A stretch of 36,100 nt of DNA. Origin: Halocafeteria seosinensis. Its lineage: Eukaryota; Sar; Bigyra; Bicosoecida. The stretch is from NCBI GenBank assembly GCA_001687465.1, contig LVLI01000579.1, positions 1-36,100 on the forward strand, given 5' to 3'. Shown piece by piece: positions 10,068-20,432 of this stretch; the first letter of the stretch is position 1, and each line of letters starts with the position of its first letter. The notes under the pieces were generated by a model. That model saw only the letters and a program-made list of their open reading frames with translations, was not told where the DNA came from and made no database searches. The position numbers were made by a program, and so were the translations under genes.

Positions 10068-13000
10068 TTAGTAAATCATACCGTTTTTCGCAGCAACGGC
10101 CCGACACGTTCCACCCCCCGACACATGCAATGGTTTACCGCAATAGCAAGCAGTACCTTCCTCGTTGGTCCTTAGCTGAGGAAGCACATCTTTCCATGCG
10201 TTCTTCTTCTTAGAAGGATCTACTACTGGCGGCTCGGCTGCTGTGGCGACGCCTTCCGCTCCTATGCGATCGCCCACAGCAGAGTCTGCTGGAGGCTCAA
10301 TGAGCTCGACGCAGTCCTCGGTATTAGCGCATAATACCATTCCCTGACTCTGAAGTCCAACCATTTTCTTAGGTTTAAGGTTGCAAACTACCAACACTTT
10401 CTTGCCTTGGAGCTGCGACAGCTCGTAATGTTGCACCAACCCAGAAATAATCTGTCGAGGAGACTCTTCCCCGATGTCGATCTCCTCGCAGTATAACTTG
10501 TCTGCGCTCTCATGTTTCCATGCGTTGGTAATCATCCCTACGCGAATATCTAGGTTTGCGAATGAATCGACATCGCTGCGTTCAGTATTGTCTTGCTTCC
10601 CACTCTTTCCCTTCACTTTCCCACCTCCTTTTCTTCCCGAAGATTCGTCATCGGGTGGCCCACCAAACTTAGCACGGAACCCCTGGATGTCTTCCTCGGA
10701 TATATGAGAAAACAGGGGTTGCGCTTTACCAATTGAATGTCCCGCGGGGGTCAGTTTGGCGGGATTGAAAGACTCAGGGATATCTGCGTGGTCTAGCTGT
10801 AGTTGATACGCAACTTTATCAGCAAACCCAGGCATAAATGGCTCTGCCACGGCAGCAAGGAGCCGGACTAGAGCAATACTGTTAGCTACAACAACGCGGC
10901 ACCTCTCCGGGTCGGAATTTCTCAGTACCCACGGCTGAGTGTCCTGAATGTAGAGATTGCCGGCCGACGATATACGCATCACTTTCAAAAGCGCTTTCCG
11001 CAACGCGACGTGACTCATGAGCTCGTTATACTCGTCGAGATGGAAATTAACTTCACCAATCAAGGCAGCATCACGCGCTTCACCAGTCTTGGAATCCACT
11101 GATGAAGCAGACGCTGTCTCGCTAGCATCTCCATGGTATGTGGAGAACCGGGCAGCAGCATTCTGACGAGCCTGCTCTATTTCCTCCGGATAGCGCGTGG
11201 CATCGGTCCCAGCAGAGGGGATTTCGCTCTCATAATATGAGTTACACAAAGTCAAAGCTCGATTGACGAGGTTTCCCGGGTTTTTCAGCAACTCATTATT
11301 ATTCCGATCCTGCGACGATGGATAAGTAACATTGAGCCACAACGAAACCTGCACGATAAACAGCAGCACTACGTACAGCAAAATCTCTCCAATTAAAGAC
11401 GCTATCTTGCGTCTCTGGTCTCACAGCTAAAAGATAATAGCGCCACACTTCCGTTGGAATACCAGTTTCCCACACTTGGTCACCGAATACACCGATATTC
11501 CGGGACTTGCTAAATTTTCCGGCCTCGTAGTTCAAATACTCAGTCGTCGATAGGTGATGGACAAGCGTCCATTCTTTGCCAGTCCCAATCAACGTACACG
11601 GAAACACTACAGAATGAAACGGCACATTGTCTTTGCCCATGAACTGCTGCAGTTTCACCTTCTCCGGATTTTGCCACCATTGCCTCCATTCAGAAGTATA
11701 GTTTGCAGTGATACTGACGTAACCAATCGGCGCATCGAACCAAACGTAGAACACCTGCAAGAAATTCCAAGTGCAAACAAATCTCATATTTCAGTCAGCA
11801 TACCACACGCGATCCAAGCCGAAAGCTTACTTTGCCCTTGTAGTCTTCCAAATCGATCTCACTTGCCGTCTTAGATGTTACAACAGGGGTGCCCCATTTA
11901 AGGTCACGGGTAATTGCCCGTGGTTCCAAGCCTTTGTCAAGCCAAGACTGAGTTATGGTAACTCCATTCTCTGTCCATTCTCCCTCAGAAGCGGTCTTGT
12001 GAACCCAATCCTCTAGTCGCGGCTGCAGCTTGCCCAAATCCAAAAACATGTGTTTAGTGTCTCTTTCCTCCAGTGAGTGGTCCTTGTTCATTTTACAGCG
12101 ACGCTCTTTCAGCTCGAAAGGGGTCAAAAGGCCCCCACACGAGTCACATTGATCTCCTCTTGCATCGTCATAATCGCATTTCGGACAAACGCCTTCAATC
12201 AAGCGATCTGCCAGAAACCTGTCACACCCGATACAAAAAATCTGGAATCAGAGTATGCACATCATTAATTTTTAAAAATGAGTTGAATGATCCCAGCTAA
12301 CAAACCTGTGTAGAGCTCTTTTCCAAGATATTTCCATTTTTGTAATTATCGAGGAAAATGTCTTGAGCAATGATTGTATGCGGCCAGTCCGGAGTGTTGG
12401 ATGGCTCAGGACATGATGTCCTCCCAAAATGATCGAACTGAATGTCGAACCAATCGTAAACTTGCCTGAACAAGTGGCCTCAATTAAAATCGCTGATTTG
12501 AATCAATGGGTAAGAGAATGGTTAACAAGCAACCACACGTACTTGTGGATGTTAAAGTAGTAGTCACAAATCTCCCTGGGTGAAACGCCCTCTTGAATGG
12601 CTTTGGTTTCTGTAGCCGTTCCGTACTCATCCGTTCCGCAGATGTAGATAGCATTCTTCCCTCGCTGTCGACACCACCTGCATCCATATATAAGATTGAC
12701 TATGCAACTAAAAGATAGCTTCCCACAAACAAGAATTTCAAACCCATTCATACCTGGCGTACACATCGGCTGACAAAACGCAACCGATAATGTTGCCCAA
12801 ATGGGGGACATTGTTTACGTAAGGAAGCGCTGAAGTGATCAAAATATTCTCTTTGCCATCTTCTGGAAGCACAGGACCAGTGTTGGACTGCAACAACAAG
12901 ACCAAGTACAGTAGCAGGTAGTGTGCACAGTCGAGCTCATGCGGCGTCACTTACCGGAGGAGTTCGCTTCTTTCTTGGAGCCTCTTCAACAGGTTTCATA

Positions 13001-13285
13001 ACGTGGCCTTTCTTAGACGAAGGGCTCGTCGAAGACCCAGAGTTGGCCGCTGCTGCTTTGGCGGCCTTCTTTTCTTCGGCTTTCCGGCGCTTCTCTTCTT
13101 TCTGCAAGTCGCTCCTCAATGTAGTAGTAATGGGAAACGGAGCAAAATGAAGTTTCATAAGAGGAAACACTTACTTTCAGCTGAGACTTAGATTTACCAC
13201 TATCCTGGGGAGATGAGGAGTCTGTATTGACGCTCTCCTGGAAACGAGACCCCAATTCGGTCTCCTGTCGTTCTTGATCTGCCAT
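10068..13285 (-). CDS. MARS1: methionyl-tRNA synthetase, cytosolic type with C-terminal tRNA-binding domain
   Basis: Model: complement(join(10068..11309, 11377..11754, 11831..12241, 12306..12465, 12543..12677, 12754..12887, 12955..13101, 13175..13285)), 905 residues; all seven introns keep phase. It charges tRNA-Met with methionine. Residues 1-86 are a lysine-rich extension ([15 protein letters not shown]). The class I signature is PHLGN (HLGN 115-118), followed by [16 protein letters not shown] zinc-knuckle insertion near 230-265 has Cys pairs CIGC, CPKC and CDSC. The second signature is KFSKS (446-450), preceded by [14 protein letters not shown]. The anticodon-binding helical domain follows. 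A C-terminal EMAPII/Trbp111-like OB fold occupies about 740-850 ([33 protein letters not shown]). No organelle targeting peptide is evident, so the cytosol is inferred. The ATG before ADQERQ is the first in frame. Confidence 0.95.
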
Positions 13286-13928
13286 CTTTCTCTTGTTGTG
13301 GATGCAAGAAAGCACAGACTGCAGCAACACAAAAACAGCATCAACGTGGTAAACCCGAGACACAACACATACGACGATAATATTTGGACAAACAACAACA
13401 GAAGAAGGGCATTTGCAGCAGTCAGCGAAAAGTGTCCTTCTCGGGGCAGGCCCTGCAGGGGCAAATCGTAGTGTATGATACACTTACAGAATAATAACTA
13501 CGCAGCTTAATTCGCAATAGAAACAAGCTCAATCACAGCAAATGCTGATATTCCCTTCGTTCGACGATTTGATAACAACTACCTATCTGATAGGATGAGT
13601 GGACAATGTACATGGCATGCCACGCCACCTGTCAACTTCGACAAGGCCCCCAGGGGCCCCAGCCCGGGCCGTGAATAAGATTGCCATACGAGCAAAGTGG
13701 TGTTTTGTGCGAAGCGTAGCCAAATCTACCCACTCTCAATCACTGCATTAGCGGAAGGCACCCAACTCCATGAGATTGACGGGGGGAAGGGGCATGGCAC
13801 TGCATTTGACTGACGAACGTGTGTGAGTGTGAGTGGCTACCACGGGGCATACATGCCTCTTGGAATACAGGAGGTACACTGGGAAACATCCATGACACGA
13901 GGAGCAAGAGTGCAGCATAAGTTTGAAG
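13286..13928. other. divergent promoter region, MetRS and GT4 glycosyltransferase
   Basis: 643 nt between two divergent start codons, so presumably both promoters and 5' UTRs. It contains the GATA-containing inverted repeat at 13582-13594 and a GC-rich self-complementary stretch (GGCCCC-CA-GGGGCC) near 13645. No gene is recognised. Confidence 0.5.
13582..13594. promoter_or_regulatory. GATA-containing inverted repeat in divergent promoter
   Basis: CCTATC-T-GATAGG, two perfect 6-nt arms with a 1-nt centre, in the region between two divergent genes. It could be a GATA-factor site. Function is only suggested by position and symmetry. Confidence 0.2.
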
Positions 13929-15837
13929 ATGCTCACATTGGGACGCGCAACCACCATTTCAGTCCTGTTTCAATTGTTTTTGACCGTCAGTGCTACACTC
14001 ATTACGCACGAGCAACTTGCATTGCACCGGTGGCTGAATGAGCAGACTCGTGTAAACGAACGACGACGGGGAGCAGCAGCAAGGAAATCAATTTTACATA
14101 TTCACGTAGAAACATGGCTAAATCTGGAACATAGTTATGGGGTTGTCGGCCAGCAGTTCTTGGAAGCACTCCTTGATGAGTCGTTGAGCAGGGAGAGTAT
14201 TGCATCATCCAACGGAGCCGACGATCCCACCCCTCTATTAGTATCTGCGAGCTCCGTCCCGAAGTATAACCCACAATGGCGATACACCATCGGCATTCAT
14301 TCTGAAGAAACTCGTAAGAAGCTGGCCAACATTCCATTGGGAATCGTACATGAGCGGGGCAAAGAGAATTACCCTATCTACGCCTTCCCGATTCATCCTG
14401 AAGGAGTACCCGAACGGCTAATCCCTGTTTCCATGTGGCGTCCGACCGCCAACGAAAGCACCCATAACCAAGTACTTGCCAACGCGTACCCTTTATACAT
14501 AAAGGGGTTTGGTTCCTCTTGGGAACAGAAGGAAGCTGTTCGTCTCGGGAACTTAGAAGCGTTGCCAAAAGTGGCGTGCCCTCACATAATTGTGCGGTTC
14601 CAATTTCCATTTAACTTTGAAATTCCCGAAAAGTGTTCGTACACTAAGTTGTTTGTTCATGGTACAGCGGAATATGGACATCTAACTGATGCACACAAGA
14701 CAAACTTGAGCTTCGCATGGAGCGATCTCGCCTTTATGGATCGCGTGGAAATAATTACTCCATCGATGTGGTCATTGAACGGGATGGTCTCGTCCGGTAT
14801 TCCCAGAGACAAGGTACGACTTTTGCCACACGGAGTGAATCCATTCGTTTATGCAAGGTCACGGAAACGAAGGAACCTTATTCGCAAACGATTGGGATGG
14901 GAAAAATGTACAGTATTACTTCATGTTAGTTCGCTAACCGAGAACAAAGGGATAAATGAACTCTTGGCTGCCTATTCGCGAGTCATCAACACACTGAAGC
15001 TCTTCTTTGAGGAAATACACCAAGCTATGCCCTGTGTACGGCTATTTCTTAAGGGAAACAGTAATCTGTACAAAGGGACCAAAGACACAGTAAAGCGAAT
15101 CTATAGCAACGATGTTCTCGCACCCCTCGTTCGGAACAAGAATATTGATTTTTCCCTGGAATCTTTCTCTTACGAAGTAATCAGAGACATGATCGTTGTA
15201 AGTAGCGTCTCCCTGTTAAACTGTGTTCAGAAAAGCTCAATTCATCTGGGGTAGCAGGCTGCTGATGCTTATGTTTCTCCCTACCGAGCGGAAGCGTTCA
15301 ATCTTCCAGCACTAGAAGCTATCGCCGCAGGAACCCCACTAATACGTAAGGAATTTTATAACCGCTGTGTACCTCAGGTAATGTACGTTTTGTATCCACT
15401 GTGACGCAGTAACTAGCGGTGGAGCCTCAGATTCTTTTGCCGCAACGAACGTCGCCAGGAAAGTAGCATCCCGTTTACAAACTACGCCTGTCCGTAATCA
15501 GTTAGTTTCTACTGAAATACTCCCAGATGTCGTAAATTTGACTCAAACTATTCTAAGTGTCCTTATAGCAGCGCTAGACCGTGAAAAAAGAGCACCGAAA
15601 ATTGCTATCCGAGACGCTCTAGAAAGAAAAAGCTCGACATATTTGCCGTCTCAAGAACAGCTACGTAGTGATGTAGCGTGGCTAGCGAAACTAAAGGAAG
15701 ATCCCTCCGAATACGTAGTTAAGAATCATTGGTGTTGGAGTCATATAGTGCAGGATTGGCTTCGGAGCTTGAATGCTGATGACAGTAACAACTTCGGCCG
15801 TTTGAGTCCCGAGGTAGATGGCAGTGTCTTAACTTGA
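13929..15837 (+). CDS. secretory-pathway glycosyltransferase, GT4-like (GT-B fold)
   Basis: Model: join(13929..15197, 15258..15345, 15410..15837), 594 residues, phases consistent. The ATG at 13929 gives a hydrophobic N-terminus (LTLGRATTISVLFQLFLTVSA) that looks like a signal peptide or anchor, so the enzyme probably acts in the ER or Golgi. The N-terminal half has no clear signature. The C-terminal half is a Rossmann-type nucleotide-sugar domain: VRLLPHGVNPFVY, then VLLHVSSLTENKGINELLAAY (first 20 residues typical of the GT4 donor site), then an EX7E motif E435-E443 in AEAFNLPALEAIAAGTPLI, followed by TSGGASDSF. Retaining GT4 enzymes use the second Glu at the donor sugar. The middle exon carrying EX7E is only 88 nt. 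Donor and acceptor are not predictable. An uncharged tail after the GT domain ends WLRSLNADDSNNFG.... Confidence 0.8.
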
Positions 15838-16048
15838 TTAATCGAATACGGCAATTTTTCGTCGTTTCTAAGTGGGTCGCGTTATTAGATGAGCAGTGGG
15901 GAACAACTACGATACCATCGGGATATTCTCCGGTGTTAAAAAATTTTGAGCCGAGTTTGCTGTACAAAGCATTGAACAACTGAAGTCGCGCCGTCGGATG
16001 ACGTTGTCAACCAAAGGAATAATATCTGTCTCCGCACTATCGACGATT
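15838..16048. other. short 3' flank of GT4 gene
   Basis: 211 nt between the GT4 stop and the end of the hypothetical minus-strand gene. Nothing recognised beyond presumed 3' UTR sequence. Confidence 0.4.
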
Positions 16049-16825
16049 CTATTCAAACCAAGTAAGGTGCTGCTGCTGGTCACCGTGCGGTTCACTCCGT
16101 AACAGCCTGGGGCACTCCAGCTGCGCACGCAAATAACAGCCGGTGAGCGATGACGAGCCAGCCAGAATATCAATATGGTTTAATGGAGCCTTACTACTGC
16201 GACTGTCTTTCCTTTTAGCGGACCACGTTAGCAGCAGTTGTTTTGAAGATTTCACCACGTCCGTTTTCACCAGTCTCGTTGCCTGCAGCATCTTACTGGA
16301 AGTTAGTTGCAGGGAAGTCTCCCTGTTAGCAGCACCCACCTCATCGTCTAGTTTATGTCCCTGTGAAACTTTTCCGTGGGCAGCAGCATCCGTGTCTTCC
16401 AACTCGCCGTGAGCAGCCTCATTAGACGTCTCCTCCTGAACACCTTGTGAAAGTTTGGTTGTGCAGACAAACCCGACAAATAGGTAGCAACGGGAGGGTC
16501 ACAGGTGCTACAAACCCGGTGGCATGCCTCCTACTAAGATTGACTTCCTCTTCAGACTCTCCGAATTACTATCTAACCGTCTCCATCATGTGTGGTTGTG
16601 GCTCCACTTGCCGTGTGCCACTAGAGATAGCAGCGAATGTTTCTACCGCAGATTGTCGCGTCGAACACTGAAACTCGCTGGTTCGAACCGCTGGAACGTT
16701 CCCTGGAACCGCTCTCCGCGGAAGGGGCTTGGAGAGGGCCTGTCAGAGGCAGCGCCTGAGCCGGACCCTCTCTCATAGGGACCATACTGTAGCTGCACTT
16801 TGTCGCCCTCAACGGGCTTTTTCAT
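16049..16825 (-). CDS. hypothetical protein, exon structure unresolved
   Basis: I do not recognise this gene. Two minus-strand blocks look coding. The 5' block (16825 down to 16643) starts at an ATG giving MKKPVEGDKVQLQYGPYERG and continues into a Gly/Ser/Pro/Arg-rich stretch (FRGERFQGTFQRFEPASF) before a TAG. The 3' block (about 16440 to 16049) encodes a polar, acidic, probably disordered segment (SNEAAHGELEDTDAAAHGKV, then DDEVGAANRETSLQL) and a more ordered tail ending at 16049. One or two introns must lie between them (frames differ), but I could not find a single phase-consistent chain. They may also be two genes. It faces the GT4 gene tail to tail. Confidence 0.3.
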
Positions 16826-17222
16826 GTCGCGTCCCGGACACTTCGTTCGAACCAAAAACCCAGCGTTCCTTCGCTTACACTAACGACGAAATAATGCAGT
16901 AAATATAATTTCCTCAGTGAAATACATGTGCATGTACGTGCATTCAACAACAACAAAAAGACATGAACCGTGTTACATTGTCGTCGGCAAGAAGTGGGTG
17001 CTTGCGGCGGAATAATTCAACTCGTTGGTGATCCAATGTTACATTGTGAATTGGATCGTTGAATAAAGTTGCGGTCCCATGTCCCTTTCCCTCTCTCTTA
17101 GTTGGCTTCCTTTTTGTGAGTCGGTGGGCATAAATGTTGCCGTTCCGTTGGTTGCGGGGAAGTGCTCTTGGTACCACTACTCACTAGATCAACACAACGG
17201 GCTCCTCTGGTTTTCCAAGGAA
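16826..17222. other. intergenic, upstream of ankyrin gene, with nested inverted repeats
   Basis: 397 nt between the divergent hypothetical gene and the ankyrin gene. It includes a repeated TGTTACATTGT (16971-16981 and 17037-17047) and nested palindromes at 17030-17057. An in-frame upstream ATG at 17079 could extend the ankyrin protein by 48 residues. Confidence 0.45.
17030..17057. promoter_or_regulatory. nested inverted repeats upstream of ankyrin gene
   Basis: Outer arms GATCCAAT (17030-17037) and ATTGGATC (17050-17057) are perfect 8-nt complements. Inside lies CAATGT-T-ACATTG (17034-17046), also perfect. The inner element includes CCAAT/ATTGG boxes in both orientations, compatible with a CCAAT-binding factor site. 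Location is 166-193 nt before the chosen start codon. Function is inferred from symmetry and position only. Confidence 0.25.
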
Positions 17223-17631
17223 ATGCCCGCCATCACCGACGAAGACCGAGACCTTTTGTTTCAAGTCTGTGAATCGAAAGATGCCCGTGCAGCACTCGAT
17301 GTCAAAGAAATCTTGGAACCCTATCAGGGAAGCATCGATTTTAAGGTGATCCGAAATGAGGATGGCAAGACGCCACTTCACGTGGCCGCGTTTGAAGGGA
17401 ATATGGCAGTCTGTAAGGTACTCATTGAGAGATACGGCGCCAGTGCTGATGTGAAAGACTATGTACGTGTATGATAGGGGGGAATTGACGTAGAATAGTA
17501 TTATTTTACCTGGTTTCCTGCTGCAGGGAGACATTCTTCCCGAGAAATACGCACGTTTTGGCGCCCACACAGAACTTGCAAAGTATCTGGAGCAGCAGCG
17601 TTCCAGCAGTCAGTGCTGCATATGCCAGTAA
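17223..17631 (+). CDS. small ankyrin-repeat protein
   Basis: Model: join(17223..17462, 17527..17631), 114 residues, phase 0 junction with GTACGT donor and CTGCAG acceptor. Residues about 50-75 are one canonical ankyrin repeat (GKTPLHVAAFEGNMAVCKVL), followed across the intron by a second, degenerate one (GDILPEKYARFGAHTELAKYL). The protein ends in a Cys pair (CCICQ). One or two repeats is fewer than the usual minimum of about three to four for a stable ankyrin domain, so it may be a partner-dependent adaptor; that is inference. The ATG at 17223 is preferred over 17079 because the extra 48 residues look like untranslated sequence (CT-rich). It faces the MMSDH gene with 171 nt between stops. 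Confidence 0.7.
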
Positions 17632-17802
17632 TGATGTAGTATAGTCAAAGAATTCCAAGGGAGAAGGTCCTGGTGTTGAAAAAATCTCCGGGGAGTATTC
17701 GATCCCAGGAAGACGGCAACGTTGGGCAAACACATGCCATGATGACTCGTAAGCATGGAACAAGCAGTTTCATTGTTAAAATGGAAAAGAGCGAAAGCAA
17801 AA

Positions 17803-19699
17803 TTACTTTTTGTAAGAAGGCATGACTACCGATTGGCGTAAGTCTCCCTTCTTGGCACTATCGAGCTTCCAAAGACTGCTGACAGTCTTGATTTGGGTGT
17901 AGAACTGTGCTCCAGCTTTGCCGTAGAAGTTAACATCACCTCTGATACTATCCTTGTTTCCGGTGAAACTGAAAAATGGGAGTGGTACAGGAATGGGTAC
18001 ATTCACACCCACCTGACCAACGTTGATGTCTCTCTGGTACTTGCGGGCGGCGGAGCCTGATTGAGTGAAGATGGCGCAGCCATTTCCGTAGCGGTTCTCA
18101 TTGGTGATTTTCATCGCTTCTTCCATAGAGTCCGCTTTCATAATGCACAGTACGGGCCCAAATATTTCCTCTTTGTATGCGGTGTTGTCCGTCGTAACGT
18201 TGTTAAGGATTGTCGGGCCTAAAAAGTTGCCCTTTTCGTACCCCGGCACTTTCACTCCACGGCCATCAAGTAACAGCTCAGCTCCTTCCTTCACGCCAGC
18301 TTCGATTAAATTCTCAGCTCTTTGTTTCGCTTCAGGGCTGATCATTGGTCCAAGATCCGCATCAGGTTCATGCCCCGCATTAACTTTGAGCTGTTGAGCA
18401 CGCTCGACAATTTCAGGGATCCATTCTTGAGACTCTCCGACGAAGACAGCAACAGTGAGTGCCATACAACGCTGCCCAGCGGCCCCGAAAGCAGAACCGG
18501 TGATACTGTTGATAACTTGCTCTTTGTCTGCATCCGGCAAGATCGTTGCATGGTTCTTCGCTCCCAGGTTTGCTTGGACGCGCTTTCCATTACGTGATCC
18601 GCTGCAAGCAAAATTGTTCATACTGGTTAAAGAATGAACACTAAGAACTCCGATGCGGGTTACTTACCGGTCGTGGATGTACTCTCCAGCATTATTCGAC
18701 CCAACAAAGGAGATTGCCTTCACCTCAGGGGCATCGCAAATGAAGTTAACAGCATCGTGTGCTCCATGGATAATGTTTAAGACACCCTTCGGGAGGCCTG
18801 CTTCCAAAGCAAGCTCAGCCAACCTCTGCATTTGGTGAAGACGAATATCTTGCTTCCATTTCGGGTTATGTTACTTTGCACTACAAGCAGCACTTACGAT
18901 GCAAGCCCCAGGGTCCCTCTCGGATGGCTTGATGATGGATGTATTCCCCAATGCCGTAGCCAGAGGGAACATCCACAGCGGAATCATGGCAGGGAAGTTA
19001 AACGGACAAATACCGGCAGTCACACCCAGTGGCTGACGGAACGAGTACGTGTCCAACTCTCCAGCGACATTGTCCACAGTTTCTCCCATGGTAAGACTGG
19101 GTGCCGAACAACTATGCTCGACAACTTCCAATCCCCGGAATACATCCCCCTTGGCATCCGGAATAGTCTTGCCTTGTTCTTCAGTGATAAGCTGCGCGAG
19201 CTCCTCGGTGTGGTCCCGAATCAACTGTTGGTATTTGAGAAATACACGAGCCCTCTGCTGCACTGGGGTATCCCTCCAGGAAGCGTAGGCTTCCTGCGCG
19301 GCCTCGGCGGCTTGGCGCATCTGCGGAACGTACAGTGTACCACCATCATCCACTTCAGCCAAACAACCTAAGCGACTATGGTAGACATACCTCATCCTGT
19401 GTGGACTGAGGAACGCGAGCGACAACTTCATTCGTGGCGGCTGCAGGAGAGGAGGGAAACCAATCCAGTTCCCACGTGTAGACCGTCTTTACTCCAAGCC
19501 ATACGTACGATTGTGGATATCGAACCACTTGTCAGAGCTCGACTGCTTGAATTCGCCGTTGATGAGATTGGGCACATTCCTCTGTAAATGGAAATATAGG
19601 TGAATTAAGGCACGAAATCATCTTGTTCTTCCTGAAATAGACACGGACAGCAGAAGGGGGGAGACGAAGAGGCCCAAAAAAGGTCAACGCACAACGCAT
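17803..19699 (-). CDS. ALDH6A1: methylmalonate-semialdehyde dehydrogenase (acylating), mitochondrial
   Basis: Model: complement(join(17803..18601, 18668..18825, 18898..19320, 19391..19440, 19509..19581, 19649..19699)), 517 residues, close to the family length. It oxidises malonate and methylmalonate semialdehydes to acetyl-CoA and propionyl-CoA with NAD+ and CoA, in valine and pyrimidine breakdown. Diagnostic stretches: [83 protein letters not shown] and the catalytic cysteine in [10 protein letters not shown]. The first exon ([17 protein letters not shown]) has basic and hydroxyl residues with no acids, fitting a mitochondrial presequence. The first donor is ambiguous (GTCCGT or GTCTAT, both phase 0), so up to two residues may differ there. 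Three tiny 5' exons (51, 73 and 50 nt) precede the large ones. Confidence 0.95.
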
Positions 19700-20432
19700 T
19701 CTACAACACGCTAAGTTCAGCAATATCCGAATGGCACACTATATGCTCATGCTATGACATACCACTTGAGTAGAGAACCAAGCTGAGTTCCTCATGCCCA
19801 TGGCACGAGTGTTTTGCAGAGCTCTGCCGGTAGAATTCCCACGTAAGAGAGACAACATCTTGCTTGATTACAATACGATACGCAAAGCAAATAAACGAAC
19901 GAGCGATATGAATGCAAAGCTTCTCCGCATGCACTTCAGTATTGTTTTCTTCACCGGATGGTCAACTCGCGGACGTCAACTTGTTCCATTGAAAACGATT
20001 CCGGATGTGGGGTGAAGTCGCACTTCAAGCGGCACTTGGTCCACGTGGAACGTGCAGCATTATGTGCTCGAGTCGTGGTACACCTTAACACGTAAACGGA
20101 CTCCAACGTGGATACGCTCAAGTTAGTTTCGTGCTATGTTGAGGCTGCTTCTCACGGAATTTTGCTTTGCATGATGTCAAATGTAAATTGCCGCCAGTTC
20201 TCGACACACACACAAATGTGACAGATAGCCCACCGGCCGGGAAGTTGACCACATCCTCTTAACGAGGAGCGGTAAGCGCCCGTGTTAAGCAGCGACGGGC
20301 CCGCAGTTCTCGAACCAGCTGCTGCCGAATGTGTTGCAGCAGGTACAGTATCCGTGAAACCAAATACAACTAGTACCGTGTACATTGGGATAGAAATATT
20401 TGGATTTTTGAAGCTTTGGTTACAGTGGGTAT
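19700..20432. other. intergenic between MMSDH 5' end and formin 3' end
   Basis: 733 nt holding the MMSDH promoter and the formin 3' UTR. A perfect 10-nt palindrome TCCACGTGGA (20040-20049) contains a CACGTG E/G-box about 340 nt upstream of the MMSDH start. No RNA gene or repeat family was recognised. Confidence 0.45.
20040..20049. promoter_or_regulatory. CACGTG palindrome upstream of MMSDH
   Basis: TCCACGTGGA is its own reverse complement and contains CACGTG, the core bound by bHLH or bZIP factors. Distance to the MMSDH start is about 340 nt. One such site can occur by chance, so this is a weak call. Confidence 0.15.

Noticed and set aside
11310-11376. Continuous minus-strand frame through this segment of MetRS ([16 protein letters not shown]...).
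   Set aside because: It is a 67-nt intron (GTACGT...GTCGCAG); removing it restores the family sequence [19 protein letters not shown].
16676-16696. TTCGAACC-rich stretch (CTGGTTCGAACCGCTGG) resembling a tRNA T-arm.
   Set aside because: No acceptor, D or anticodon stems could be paired around it on either strand, and it lies in a coding-like block.
19794-20015. Plus-strand 73-codon frame upstream of MMSDH.
   Set aside because: No recognisable domain, no splice partner, and it lies in the probable MMSDH promoter.
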